Assembly: GCA_003344405.1 (NCBI GenBank)
Contig: NOWV01000173.1
Coordinates: 1-64,000, forward strand
Length of the DNA stretch: 64,000 nucleotides
Direction of reading: 5' to 3'
Origin: Trichoplax sp. H2
Taxonomy: Eukaryota; Placozoa; Uniplacotomia; Trichoplacea
The position numbers and the translations under genes are program-made. The notes beneath the pieces were generated by a model, which did no database searches, had not been told where the DNA came from, and saw only the letters and a list, made by a program, of their open reading frames with translations. Positions 23,659 through 37,481 of this stretch are shown piece by piece (position 1 is the stretch's first letter; the number at the start of each line of letters is the position of its first letter).

Positions 23659-26365
23659 TAGTGAGTCAAAGTCTTGAAATTTTATTGCCAGATCATACGT
23701 CAGATAGAGCATATTAAAATTCTTTAGTTGACTTGACTGGTGCAATCTACATTAAAGTTTATCATCAAAAGTTTAAATTTAATTGTAGAAAAAATAATTG
23801 TTACTACTTTATCTAAATCTTTAAGGTTAATATGAAATATCCTGACAAAAAATGTATTGACTACGAATAAATCTGCGAGGGTTCACTTAAATGGTTCAAT
23901 CTAAGTGCTAAATAGACGAAATATATTTACAGATTACAACATATTCCTGCAATAAATAAGGCTATTGATCTTAAGATTAAGTTCACGGAACGTAAACACC
24001 GTTTACTATAATGTGCGAGTACGACTGTAATTTTAACCCCTATTCAACAGGTTTACCAAAACGCTCCGCAGCTTCGCCACACCAAAAAATTTAAATATTA
24101 TGATAAATTATTAAGTCTACGGATGAATCATAGGAATGATTGCAGTCGTAGCATTGGCCGTGACCAATCTTTAAGGACAAAATCATTCTTAGGAATGGCC
24201 GTAACATATATGCTACTGTAAGGCAAGTGTATGAGTACACTGATAATAGCGATCTTGGCCTAGACGGTAACTTGATTATTGAGGGAGAGAAGAAGGATCT
24301 GTGAAAGTGGGCGATTAGTTGTTTTCTAGCAGAATTTTAATAGAATTCGTAGAATTTACGATGCATATTTTTTAACATTATGGTAATGGCTAAAGGAATA
24401 CATGTAGTGGGTATAAAAATGCATCTATTTCGCTTAAAGTTCAAACTAGTGAAAGTAGCATAATATAAAATTATGCTACTTTGAAATAACGTACAATAAT
24501 TCGAACTGTAAGATTAAACGCTTATAAAACTGTTATACGTAACTGCCAAAAATTAATCATCCTTTCTCCATACTGTTTTATACACGTACAGAATAATTTA
24601 ATTGCATTGTATGATATGCAAATGAGCGGCTCAATAAAGTACATAAAAACTACCCGTTTGTTACTTAGGCCAATAAAAGAGAGGAAAATAATGAAGAAGA
24701 TGATTTGAACGTAAAACTATGGCGGCCTCTTGGGATTACTTTTCAATTGTATGATGTAACCGTGGCCAATCTTACAACCACGAAAACGGCAATCCATCAA
24801 GATTAAGCAACCTATTCTAGCAATTTCGCCGTTGGAGTCGTGTTTGAGTCAAGCTAAAGACCATACTTATTGCATCCTTACTTCATGATTTATGTTTCTG
24901 AAGATGAATTAATGTCATTGCCTTAAGTAAACTTACGACCTTTAACTAAAGAATATTTATTCAGAGGTTATCTCCAAGAATAGTTGTACGAATTTAGGTA
25001 GCATTAATTCCTTTACAGAACGAAAATTAAATTTATTCTTCGCTTTTTGTACTGTAGTTTAGAATTTTATTAAAGATAAACTTAGATAATCGATTAATTA
25101 CGGATTTTTCAGAGCAATTTAGTGATATCTACTGTATCGATAGATTATAGAAATTAAAATATAGATATACTAATGGAATTTTCTATCCTAAATTCATCAC
25201 TATGTTAACTATATCTAGAATCTGCACTGCACGACATCTCTCTGATGCAAGCAGACGTATCTGCTCTAGTACGAATTTTTCTGGTGCAACATTCTACAGT
25301 TTTTTAAATTTATTCTAAGCACTTTGATTGACGGAACGAAAAATTTTCCTCTTTAAAGTCAAAGAACAGACGGTATTTGCACTGGGATACTCATGTAAGT
25401 AAATGTTTTCGTAAATTGTATTTGATTTAAACCCGCTAATCACTGTTATTACATTAAGATAAACTTTTTATAGTCGCTGGGCAACAATTATATAGTAATC
25501 TTACTTCCGAACGATATCATATGTTGTGATATTAGCTAGTTCAGACTGTAAAATTAATGTCTGTTTACTTGCTTGCTGTGTACATCTTTACCAATCTGTA
25601 TAAAGTTATACTGATTTCGGTTATGATATTTAATAGTAAGAATCAAGTTATAAAGCTGGTCTTGTATGTGAATTTATAAGAGATAGGATACCATGACTAC
25701 CTTTTATTCCACTTTTAGCAGTAAATAATTACTTTTAGTCTTGGTTTAAATACGATACTTCTACTGATTTAATTAATATACCTAAGAAAGGTATCGCATA
25801 AGCAATCTAAATTATTCTATTTTTCTTTATTTGAAAACGTTCCGATTTAATTAATACCGTGTCTCATAGCATCATTTATTTTAACATAAATATATATTTA
25901 CGACTTTTCTACTAATTGGATAAGACGAAAATAAATTAGTTATCATTCTAAACTCTAACATTCGAAAATGTAGTTATTCCCAGTCAGTCTATCAGAAGAT
26001 CTTTCCCCTTAGCAATCAAGTACTATAAAATTATAGAGACCGATATATTTAAGGTCATCTTTGTAGGCAAATTAACGGTTTCTGAATGATAATTACTCTT
26101 CCAATGAACCGATTTCTTCTCATGAAAATAATTAATTCAAGGGAAGTAGAATGTGCGCCCGTTACCTTATTCAACGCTCATTTTCCTATAGGGATATTGC
26201 ATAGTAATTGCGTTTAAGATTTATAGCTTCTACATTCGACTTACAGCTGCTATGCTTTAATCACTTCTTCTACGTACGATATTTCGATGTATATAACTCT
26301 TTAACATTAGATTAACACTACTTGTATAATAAACTGCGTTACCTGTTTATTCAGTTCAGTAGACT
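23659..26365. other. Intergenic, one hairpin
   Basis: No supportable exon. A perfect 13-bp hairpin lies at 24452-24482. The 5' flank and presumed promoter of the gene starting at 26366 lie at the right end; no promoter element is clear enough to call. Confidence 0.4.
24452..24482. repeat. Perfect inverted repeat, 13-bp stem, 5-base loop
   Basis: The stem aaagtagcataat pairs perfectly with attatgctacttt across an ataaa loop. It could be the remnant of a small palindromic element; there is no T-run or gene context that would make it a terminator. Confidence 0.7.
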
Positions 26366-29300
26366 ATGAACTATAAGAAAAGAGAAAATATTTCCGAAAC
26401 TAGAATGAAAGCTATTTTGACTACACTAATTCTGGTTATTGGTCTATTTCATGAATGTTCCTCACTCGCTCTAATAGACAATAAACTTCCCCATCATATT
26501 TCCTCAACTTACGATCTTATGATTAATGGTTTAGAAAGTCTACTCCAGTTCTATAAAAGAAATTTCAAGGAAATAACTGTAGACGGATATATTGGACTAC
26601 TGAAAGCTAAGGGTAAGTCATTGTGCTACGGTTTCACTACAGAATTGTGTAGAGCTTTCCTTAAAGAAAAAATGACTAATTAAATTCGAAATAACGAATG
26701 AAAATACACGTATACCTGTATCATGCAAATTAGAGATGGAAATCGAACAGCTACTCTAGCCTGTAGCTAAGAAATAGTTTATTTCATAAAACCGCTGCAA
26801 AACTACCTATAATAGAGCATTTACTATCCAAGTTCTTTAATATTGACGTTGAATAACTTCGAATATTCTGAACCGTAATCACAATCCATTATAGATAACT
26901 GAAAATCTACCCTTGAGTCTTTTGTAAAAAATAAGTTGCACTAGTTTACATCACATCTCATTGATCTAGAATTAATCCTAATGTAAAAAATCAAGGAATG
27001 ATGGTATCAAGTATTGCAATTAATGCCTTTTAAATCTAGTGTTAGTAATATTGGCCCTTGACTTACTAGAAAGAATCAATTGAAGATTAATGAAGAAAGC
27101 TAGCTAAAATTGAAATGAAAAAAAATTACTTGCCCAACAAACTTTACCCTAACGTATTGAAAATATTCATTAGAGCCTTTGGAGTGTCTAAGATTAGGGT
27201 CAAGTGACCCGCACTTTTATAGCAAGCAGTAGCAATGTTCAAAATTGTTTGTAAATATTTGAAATCTAATTTTAATTTGATTTTATCTAAGCGTTTTCAA
27301 ATCTTACGTAACTGATGTAAAATATTAAATTTAATAAAATTAATTCGCGTCAGCTAGTAACCAATTATAGCTTGGTGATGATACCAAAATCAGTAAATAA
27401 AATTCATTCTTTTATCTCATATCAAGGTAAAGAAGCTAATATTTTATTAATTATCAGTTATATATCCTACCAAAATTACATTTACAAGTTGAAAATGAAG
27501 TAAACTTTAGTTTCTAATTCTAAAACTGACTTGGAATAGCTTAAAACATTTAATATTTATTTCTTAATAAAGAATATTTAGGAGCAACGGTTGAGAATAT
27601 TGACAAAGGTTTATCCCCATTAAGTACTCAGCAAGCTAATCAAGTAAAGCAAATTTTCGAAAACTGTAGCGTGTTGCTAATTCATATAGAGGCAGTCTTG
27701 GTCAATAGTAGTTCTTCCAAGCAGTATGATTTATTTAAAATGGTCCATACTCCGCATCCAATCCCGAATCAGTTGATTAGTCTAAGACTTTCGAATGTAC
27801 ACTCCGGTGCCTTAGATAAGGATTCAACGGCCGGCGTTAAATTTGCTAATATTTCCGATATGTGCCTAATGGACATAATCGGCACGAGAAAGCGTCACCA
27901 ACCTGCGTGTACATTTAGCGGTAAATAACTTAAGGAAACCTGTTACTGTCTCAGTTCGTGTAGATTTATAACTAGTTTTAACAAGAGGATAGCGTAAATT
28001 GATCCGTTTAATGCTATTGATATAAGATGATGATTATAACAAGATATTGAAGTGCATAACTAAGTTGCCGTCCAGGTAATTTTTAGATTTTTATTTTTGT
28101 CTAGATATCTGCTGGAAAGGTATTACAAACTATCATGCGAGGAACTTTGATATCATTCATCAGTTATTCGCCATATTTGTTGGTCAAAAGTTGAATTGTA
28201 CGAACAAAATGAACGTGCTTGCCCAAAAATTAGGAGGAATAGAAAATGTAAAAGCTGCGTTATGCAGCCGAATTTATCGTCAAATGTATACTAACCTCAA
28301 TAATAATGCACTTAACAAGATGCAATCTTGGGAACTATTCTTAGCACAAATTTACATATGTGGCGGTCCTGCTGGCTTTCAAAAGTTTGTTGATGCTCAG
28401 TTTCTATCAGCCATTCTACATTGGCAAAGCAATACAGGATGTCTTAAGTCAAGTCATAGCATTTTTAGCAGTTTAGGTTCTGAATTACTTCCACAGTAAG
28501 TAGTATTTGCTCAACTAGTTAAGAAATTAAATTCATATTGCATGTGACACAGAAAATAATCAGAAATATCGGTCAGATTATGTAGCTGCTTCTCAATTTA
28601 GTTATATTATTTAACTTTTAAATTCGTTCATTAATTGGTAGAAATACACTCGTTACATCATCAGACCATCCTATAGGTGGGATAGATAAAGGTAAGCTTA
28701 ACGTTTTAGCCTATTTGTGTTGGAGAAAATGGTAGTTATACGTATATTTTACGATTCGATAGTTTTCTTTAGCTAGACTGCTCCAATATCTTAACACAAT
28801 CCAATCAATTTTTTTGCATTTGGATCAAATTATATATATATAGATATATCTTGTAGTTGATACCGTAATGGAAATCGTTAGTAAGTACTAAAATAGATTT
28901 AAGTAACGACAATCGTGCAATATCATCATGCAATCTTAGCAGCATAATATCTGATAAATAAAACTGTATATTGATTTCTTACCATAACTGTTCCTCACTT
29001 CGAAGTTTCTTTGCATTAGCAGCTTCGTAATTTATAATTCGTAACAGTATAAGTCATTTTCTGAGACTGTAGTAGTTTTAAATCATTTACTGTTTTATTG
29101 CTTTTAAGCCTGTTATAGTCGTCGTTCTGCTGCAGCTACAAGTGTTCTATCAATGTACTTACGTTGGTTCTCCGGTAAAAAAGAAATCTTTATTTTACCA
29201 ACTCCAACGAATTCTACAGCAGCTAATAGAATGGAATCAAATGAATTTCTTACTATTATTGGACTTATCGCTATTGGCGCAGCTCTTATTGCTGCCTTTT

Positions 29301-29401
29301 TATCAATTTCAGTAGTGTATTGTATTTGTCCTCTTGGCCGCAAAGGTCATGAATATCAGAAATTACAATCGAAAGAGCCGAGCAAGAATGCTGACGAATA
29401 A
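26366..29401 (+). CDS. C16orf89: C16orf89 (UPF0764) homologue with a C-terminal membrane anchor
   Basis: The five exons are 26366-26612, 27582-27920, 28105-28495, 28642-28691 and 29109-29401, all in phase (439 residues; a start at 26405 would give a cleaner signal peptide, MKAILTTLILVIGLF). The family call rests on landmarks in order: an early helical segment with ITVDGYIGLL; SDMCLMDIIGT; a Cys-rich stretch with HQLFAIFVG; FLAQIYICGG; then FLSAILHWQSNTGCL; and a CYS...AAATSV segment on exon 5. These parallel the vertebrate secreted, thyroid-enriched protein of unknown biochemical function. Exon 5 adds a TM helix (TIIGLIAIGAALIAAF) and a short polar tail, so this form is probably membrane-anchored. 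The function is unknown in any animal. The 50-nt exon 4 is supported mainly by phase. Confidence 0.8.
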
Positions 29402-31803
29402 TAATGAGGCCTATTTTAATTCCCGTGTCGTTCGGATACTAATTTAGGCCAGCATATTTCAGCCAGCGTAAACCAATCTTTTAACGATTTTAAAGCCACT
29501 ATAGTCTAAGTCATTGGCAATTTCGCTGTGCCATATAATTTCGAGTCATTAGAAATCATACTGATTATAGCGTCGATACTTTTATAAACTCATAAATTAT
29601 TAACTTACGAAGATACATGTTGAAAATTGTTATTATGATGTAATATATATACATTTATAAACTACAGTAAATTTTCTCTTCATACTTTGGTAAAACAAAA
29701 TAAAACCTCAGCTTAAGCGATAAGATCAATTTCCTTTCTGAACGTATAGATAACCTAAGATGAAGCAAATCTATTCAATAAAAGTTGCAGACATTTTCGT
29801 AACCATATGCATGGAATGTATCGCGTTTGGCATTTGATAATTAAAATTCAAGAACATCAATAGGCTGTTATCTTCTAGATAATTAGCTATATAAGTCAAT
29901 ATTGTTCAGACGTAATGTTAGTGAAAGAAGTCTTTTCTATCACTTTCGAAGGCTTCTGATACTCTTTAACTAATATTCTTAATTATCTGATTAGATTCAC
30001 AGGACGCAGTGACTACATTCGATATGGATATGAAAGTTTGTTATCATCTATAATGACTAATTTTAGAAGCAGTTAGTTGCTATTGGCTAAATTAACTATG
30101 TAATATGGAATAAGTATTGGCAATTATTTATATCAATTTCTGATAAATGACAGATTTAGCCGATCGATAAATTACCGTACTTGCTGGCACCTAGTAAAGT
30201 GAAATTCAACATTCCGCGGTCAATATCTGAAAAATATAGGCTTTAAACTCAAAATCGTACCGCATATTCCAACACCTTAAAAATCACTCAAACTTTAAGA
30301 GAAAACTAGGTTATACTAAGTATTCATCAAATTCACCTTAAAAAGTAACTGCCATTGACATTGTTAATTAATCAAGTCGTATTTTGCGAAATTAGGCTAG
30401 TTATATATGTACAATTGACAACGAAGGTGTCCTCTGATTTTAAGTTATATTTTTTCTTCAGCAAATTAATCATTCCTAGCCATCTTTCTGTGTACCTAGC
30501 TAAATAAAGTAAGTCTAGTCTCACCTCAAATGCAACAAATATCTTAATTAGCTGTTGTCTATATAAAATTAAATGAATTTAACCATGAAGAAGCTGAAAA
30601 TCCGCTGCTTTGCCCTTATGTTTTTACCAATTACCACAAATAGACTATAATAATCTATATAAGCACCATTGAGTTATCACATCACAGTCGTGATGATATA
30701 TTGGAATGACTCAAAATTCTTTCGTTTATGAATGTTGAGCTCCGTTTGTAGCTATTTGATGCTCAAAGTATGAAAATAGCATCAAATAATTATTTTATAT
30801 ACCAGCTTAGATGTAAATTTATTTAATATCAAAGAAATAGACTTGTTGATTATTTAATTATTAAAACATACGACGTTAACCACATTTAAAAGAACTCTAT
30901 TCCCTTGTAACGATCAAAGGTATCCTTTTTATCTAGAATATACCTGAAAAAATTTAGGAATCTATTATACGTAATACTTGTTTATAGTTTATTTTCATTC
31001 ATATGATTGTATTTGCATTTAAAATTTCTTTTAATAGTACCCAAAAAATTGCTAACTGGCTGTTACGGAGCTAGATGCTCCTTGCGTATAACTAGTAGCA
31101 ATTTATGATTGTACCTATCGTTTGACTCGATTACTATAGTATAGGAATAAGTTAGTTTTCCCTTACTGAGGATCTCCGGAGTTAGTCGGAGAACCATAAG
31201 TGTAGATAGAGTAGTTTAGGTACGATCACGAAAGCTGTTTTGTGTCACTGGCTCATAAGGCTTTGCTAACATCCATTGATCTATAAATCCGGACCATCCG
31301 CATACTAACTTTGACTGGAGCCACGCAAGTTAAGGGAGATCTGGTTCTATTTATTATTTTTTCTTCCTAGTTGAAGAATTTTACGTTCTGCATTTAATGT
31401 CGCGAAATTTATGAAATTTCGTGCGTAGAGGATGTTGGTAAATGATTGCAATAATAAATTTTTTAAAACAATCGCCGATCATTTTGAACTAATTATACGA
31501 TAGAATCCTTACTAATGGTCAGATTCGTTCCAATATGATCTCAATGAAAATAAACAATAATGTTTTGCGGTTAGGAATAAGTCTGAACACGGACCAAGAA
31601 TTGGACCCACAATTTGGCTATATTATCGTAGCCTACTGTATCAAAATCTTCTCTAGGTAGCATGAAATATTATAGCACAAGAGCTATATATTCGATATCA
31701 TGTCATTGCTACCTCTTATTCCAAAGGGTGTGTCTAAATCTTAATTTTTATTTAAACCTGCTCATTCTCTGTCTGGTAATATAGATTCGGTAAAGTTATC
31801 AAG
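29402..31803. other. Intergenic, nothing recognised
   Basis: AT-rich sequence between the C16orf89-like gene and receptor B. A short hairpin (tctccg...cggaga) occurs near 31170. I see no exon or repeat that I can support. Confidence 0.5.
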
Positions 31804-34800
31804 ATGATGGCACTGACAAGAAATCTCCTTATTATCACTTTACTGTTATTCTATCAGCTTACATGGAGCCATATTCGGGGAGAAAGTGCGGGCAAACAAG
31901 AGCTAGTTGGCCCTTGTCCAAGATATTGTTCATGTCGAAATACGGATGTTGTTTGCACTGAGGTTGACGAAGTCATCTCTGTCATACCAGAAGGCACAAA
32001 ACGCCTGTAAGTGATCATTAAATATAGTTATACTACATAAAGCATTGACAATTTTGCTTGGATTTTTGAGCTATTAGACAGTTAGTATCCTATGTTGACT
32101 ATCATGATGTGCTTCATTTAATAAAAACTAGCATGACTTTTCCGACCTGAAGCCATTTCTGAAACAATCTTAATTACATATAGTTAGTAATAATGCATAA
32201 AATTTATGTTAGTATACTTTCTTTGATCTGTGATCGTATCTTTTGAGTTCAAGAAAATGTCGTTAAAATTCGAAAATTAGAGTAAAATTGCCTAATTTAA
32301 CCCTACATCATAAAATTAAATCAGTCACTCAAATATTTTATCAGGCACTAGTATCGATTTAAGAAATCATTAATTTTTGTTCATGTTTTGATGAATTACG
32401 AGATGAATATTAGCACTCAGTCCGTTAAGAATCTACAGGACTATGATTATGTTTTCAGCTATACGTTCGTGATTAGTCTTCTGAAGGCCTACTTAAGATT
32501 ATTACAGCTATCGCAATATGTTTAAAATTTTTTCTTTGCTCTCGGCAGTGCAATTCAAATCATCGATCTTCTAATTTCACATCTTGTAACAAAAGTTCAT
32601 TTTAAAAAATATCATATAGAATTAGTAATTGAACTGACCAATGTACTTTTTGAAACTATTAACAGAGTTTTTTTTCAAGAACTCTCTTGTGAAGATACTC
32701 GAATTGTTAATTTAGTCAACCTAGCCAGGAAAATGCAAATTGAAATTATTGGTCGATGTCATCGGGTCGATACATTGCAAATTGTTCCTGTACAGTATTT
32801 TATTGATTCACAATCCGAAAAAGTCTTAAGGAATCAAGGTAGTTTTAATCAACTGGATTAAATGTACGGTACAGAATAGCTATAAACCATTTAATTGAAT
32901 AATTTTTAGTCGATTCTTTGCGTATAATAGAGCCATTTTCTACTCTAACGACTATAATGAAGTAGATGATAAGCTCTTAATTTAAATATGTGTTAAAAAC
33001 TTTATCAATCTTTCAGCATTAGGTAGGAATCGGCGAGAAATCTTGGTTCAATCACGGTACCAGATCTCACTAGTGAATGGTCAGTCTAGCAGAGAAGGTA
33101 TAGTTCTTATTAAAGATATTAAACTGGATCAAGAAGGGACAATTTGTGCTGATCAGTGGACAAATGATGATGCAGACGTTATTTGTCGTCAACTTGGCTA
33201 TATTAGTGCAAATTTCAGTTCAGGTATGTCAATAACCATAAGATTGATTGCATAATCCTTTATGAATTTTAACAAGTTTATATGCGGAAAATAGAAGTTC
33301 TATTTTTACTTCTTGCCTATTTGGATGTTATAATTATTTCAAGATTTGGCGCATGTATCCTCTGGCAATAATTACAAAGCTCTAATCACAAACCTTGGAT
33401 GCTCGGTCTTTCAGAGTGTTATTGATCACTGCAATATATCTACCGTGAAACCTGCTCAACCATGTTGGAAATCTTCAGGAGCTGCTAGAGTTAGATGCAG
33501 AGCTGATAATCCTAATAAACAATGTAATTGTTTTGCCTAGTAATCGATAATATTGTCCTTTTACTTTTAATTCGACAAGGTGGTTTCTTCGCCTTGTTCT
33601 TTGTATTGAGAATGCCATTTTCAACTCCGTTTAGTAATTGGAAATTCCCCAATTAATTGCCAGTTTAATGAAGGATTTTGTGGTTGGACTCGTAATGGCA
33701 ATTGGTATTGGTTATGGCGCGGCTACACAGTATCAGAAGATGGTAAACCACTTTGTAAGTCAAATTATTGAGAGCATTTACAAGAAGAGAGATTCGATAT
33801 TTTATAATATTTAAAAGTTCTCGACAATATTCAAACGTGACTGTTCGCTTAGTTTGAATATTCAACATTTTATAGATGATCCTTTTATTTTTATCTACAA
33901 AAATATGGACGAGAACCCTGCATTACATGGGACTTTTGTAAGTCCTGTATTAAAACAAGCACACGCAGGAAAGCCAGTTTATGTAAGTTGAAATGATTAC
34001 CTAATTTTAAATTTAGTTTATATTTAGAATCTAATTCAATCATTAAATTCAACATTGCAGTAAAATTGAGGGTAAAATCTATAACATTTATTCGATAAAG
34101 GTTTAAATATTACTTAAATTGCAATTTATCGTAATCTTGTTTAGATCACTTTCCGAGCGTTAAAATATGGCATAGCAATTGGTCAGATTGAATTTCGGTT
34201 TCGGCGCGTACAGGAAGGCAGTTCAACAGAGCTTTTAACGCCTATCTCTAGATCTAACAGTACTTGGCAAAATTTTGAAACAGAGAAATTCGAAACGGAT
34301 ACATACTTCAAAGTAAGATATAGGCAGCAGCCATGCCAGCAACATTATAGCTATGTGAATATCAATCTTTAAATCAAGCTAAATTTATATATTTGGCAAA
34401 TACAACGTATGCAGGTGCTTAATCGAAATGGACTTAATAGGCAACATGATAGCTAATTCCTTTAATCGATACTGACATATAGTAATTGCTTTCAAATCAT
34501 CGAATCGTAACTTTCTGTAGTTGCCATATTTCGAGACTTTGCATTCTGTAGTCAACTTATCAAAATTCTTCGTTCTAACATATTGGCTTTAATTCGATAT
34601 AGCGAGCAAAATAAATTCTCACAAATATACGGAAAGCTGTAGTATACATTTTATTTAGCTCCTTTAATGATATTCTTTGAAAGATTTAAAGTTATAAGGA
34701 AGTCACACTATGCTGATAATATATGGAAAATAATATTCCTTAAACGATATTTAATCACTAACTATGCCAAGAAATTTTATTATGTCTACTTGAATATTGA

Positions 34801-35925
34801 TAATTAAATCAAGCTAGATTGCTATCACAGAAAAATACAGCTTATCTAAGAGCGTATACAATAATTACCTAATAGGCATTGTCATGATTAAATCCTTAGT
34901 ATGCACTCGTATATCTTCAATCGCTTTTAAAATCAACTAATTATAAGTTACTGCTGTTGTCATCCTTCGAGACTTCGTATTCTGGAATTGACCGATCAGA
35001 ATTCTTATTCTAATACATTTGCATTAATTTAATATAGTGAGCGGAATAAATTCTCACAAAAGTAAAGAAAGCTGTATTATACGTTTAATTAAGCTCTCTT
35101 AAATAATATTCTTGTAAGAATTTGAATCTACCATGGTGTGTAATTTTACTGATATTTTATGAGAAATAATGCACTTTTAACAATATTTAATGTCATTCAA
35201 AATTATAGATTGAAATTTATTCTGTTGCAAGTATATCTAAATCCGACTTTGGGCTAGTCGCTCTAGATAATTTAGTAGTACATGGAGCTAATATAGTACC
35301 AGGTAAATAATTTGGCTGGTCTGCTGTAACAGCTTATTAAAACTACAGACCGTACCTATGTAAAGTTTTTTATAATTATATTTACGACTGATACTTATCG
35401 AGATAAATTGTGAAGCACCAAATATAGTTCTAAGGACAGTAAAGTTGGATAATTTATATCTAACATTTTTGTTATAAGTGGACTTGTTCATCTTCAATAC
35501 AAGGTGAATAATTTTCCTTTCTTGTATTTTATTCATCTTATTCAGACAGTACATCCGCTTCTACCTTGACCATAGTATTGGTTACTGCTGCTTCTTGCAT
35601 TATTTGTGTGATTATATTGTACTTTGGCTATCGCCTATATCGAAAAAAGACAGCAAAACCGCCAATTCCTTTCTTTACAATTACCAGATTAAGTAGACGA
35701 AAGCGAAGCACAAAAACTTTTCCCACGCAATGCAGTCAATCAACTACAACAGATACAACTCGTAAAGAAGGTTAAATAATGTAATTATTGTCAGATTAAA
35801 TTACTTGTATCATAAATAGTAGAATTAAAATGAAATACTCAGAGAGTGACAGATTTTCTAAATCGCTTGTTTAAGGATCTACCGTTGTGCCACCAAGTTA
35901 TGATACAGCTTTGGGATCAAGTTAA
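31804..35925 (+). CDS. Receptor B: LRRNT-LRRCT-SRCR-MAM-TM with PPSY tail
   Basis: The ten exons are 31804-32006, 32666-32838, 33017-33223, 33344-33523, 33635-33754 (alternative donor 33742), 33876-33982, 34145-34312, 35209-35302, 35546-35770 and 35876-35925, giving 508 residues with all phases consistent. The signal peptide is followed by an LRR N-cap (CPRYCSCRNTDVVC, IPEGTKRL), which by phase joins directly to an LRR C-cap-like exon (ELSCEDTRIVNL, IIGRC). No LRR exon was seen in the 659-bp intron. Next come a group A SRCR on two exons (six Cys), a MAM domain (CQFNEGFCGW; LDNLVVHG near its end) with only the first Cys pair, a TM helix (IVLVTAASCIICVIILYF) and a basic tail. A tiny last exon carries PPSY, a type I WW-domain ligand motif. 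Donors at 33524 (gtaatt) and 35771 (gttaaa) are weak; failure to splice at 35771 gives an immediate stop and a tail without PPSY. Confidence 0.85.
34435..34760. repeat. Intronic direct repeat, copy 1
   Basis: A roughly 325-bp segment repeated at 34870-35196, lying in the receptor B intron between the long MAM exon and the last MAM exon. Landmarks shared in order include gagcaaaataaattctcaca (gagcggaataaattctcaca in copy 2), gaaagctgta and the aatatttaat end block. The copies are diverged, so the duplication is not recent. Confidence 0.8.
34870..35196. repeat. Intronic direct repeat, copy 2
   Basis: The second copy of the 34435-34760 segment, offset by about 435 bp. The pair largely fills the long intron of receptor B; the corresponding intron of receptor C is filled with different sequence. 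Confidence 0.8.
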
Positions 35926-37293
35926 AAGAAATTAATGATGAAGTCAGAGGAAGAATGAGAAACTGTAATCGCTTAGATGCTTTTCCTGTGCAATATAATA
36001 CATTTATATAATGAAATAGTCAATGGAAATATAGCATAAATTAGACCTTGATATTTTCAAGTTGTAATTGTTAAATATCGTACTTTATGTGTAACCCTAC
36101 AAAATGATATCTTACGTTTACAGTAAATAAAGACTACGTAATATCAAGGCAACATGCAATATAGTATGTATAATTACCAGAGATATCATGAATAAATACA
36201 ACTGCAATATCTTCTTGCCGTATTTTTTTAGACTACAAACTTAGCTATGTCGAACAGTTATAGAAGCTCATCAATGAATAGTTCTAAGCTATTATCATTG
36301 ATTTAGACTACTATTTTAATGTTGGTTAAAAGGGCCTATTTCCATTACTTTTTTAGGATAATGATGAAATCCACCTAGGGTAAATGCAAATCACAAATAT
36401 TTTATTTAGTTTTCGTTACCAAGACACTATTTCTTACCATCTATTTTAATTATTACGGTGGGCACAGAGATATTGTCCATAATCGAATAATCAAATATGC
36501 TAATGTGTAGGATGGTCGAGGCTAAGAAAAGCAAGTAAAAATAATGTTCCTATCAAAATGTGCCATCGAAATCGATACTTAAGGGTATGAATAAGGTATT
36601 TCGTGAAAATCAGAACCATTATGTATACGATCGTAATTAGTCTAGTATCAATCCGTAAAGTACTTTGTCGTCAGTAGTTGTAATTTAACTGCGAATAATT
36701 TTATAGAGGGAAATCTTAACCCTCGAAGATAGAGGTAACATGTGCTGTCGCGATGAGTAACAGAAATTAAGCAAACGATATAAACGTTCTGTCGAAGTAA
36801 GATTTTACTGGTTTCTAATCGTACAAAACTACTGAACAGGCTCACAGGAAAAGCAAATGATGATTTCTAGCTGCTCGCATTCTCAGTGCAAGGGTTTTAG
36901 ATTTGCTATTGGATCAGATAGTACTATTAAGCACCACTACTTTTGCAGTGATGCAACGCATATTTGATGATAAGGATTAAAGACGCTTTTATTACAATCT
37001 TATGGACTACAGATCCATTGCAATCACGGATTTCTAAGCATGAATAATATACTGTTTCTATCATCTCGAATTTTATTTACTTTGCTTAATTACTAACTGG
37101 CGGGTTCAGGTTAGCCAATCTATCAGTCTATTGCAATATAATATTTGATTACTCTAAAAAAGTTGTAATTACGCTAGCAAACTAAATTTAAGTTGGTTAC
37201 AACAAATAATATTAGCAGTTAGAGGTGTAAGCCGTAAGTTTCCTTATTCAGTTTCACTGCAGATCATCGTTACTTAATTCTGAACTGAATATT
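35926..37293. other. Intergenic, nothing recognised
   Basis: AT-rich 3' flank of receptor B up to the relic first exon of copy D. No exon or repeat is supported. Confidence 0.5.
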
Positions 37294-37481
37294 ATGTCCT
37301 TATTATTCAATTTGTGTAGTTTGTCAGTATTTCTAATAATTTGTTTTACTTAAGCTAGTTCCGCAAATGTGGTTTCAACGTTTGCCTGTCCAAAATCTAG
37401 TTCAAGCAATAATAACGAAATTCAAAATGCAAATGTCTTGGCACTTAATAGGTTTCCTGTGCCGGCTGATACTAAACGCAG
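37294..37481 (+). pseudogene. Relic first exon of a fourth receptor copy (D)
   Basis: An ATG at 37294 opens a hydrophobic signal-like segment (MSLLFNLCSLSVFLIICFT), interrupted by TAA at 37351-37353. The same frame then continues for 42 codons with a CP start and an NRFPVPADTKR end that matches the IPEGTKRL / IPANTKSM end of the LRR N-cap in B and C. It finishes in the same phase (two bases) at a good donor, gtaagag. The N-cap cysteines after CP are gone. No convincing downstream exons were found; 38172-38200 has only a faint frameshifted likeness to the C-cap exon. An alternative is that the exon begins after the ttacttaag acceptor and a separate signal exon exists, which would avoid the stop. 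Confidence 0.6.

Noticed and set aside
29113-29343. Minus-strand open frame over the last exon of the C16orf89-like gene
   Set aside because: Shadow of the real plus-strand coding exon, which has a TM helix and family match.
32939-32965. Intron sequence of receptor B resembling the PPDY exon of receptor C (gactataatgaagt)
   Set aside because: Only about 14 bases match and the PP codons are absent; too short to call homology.
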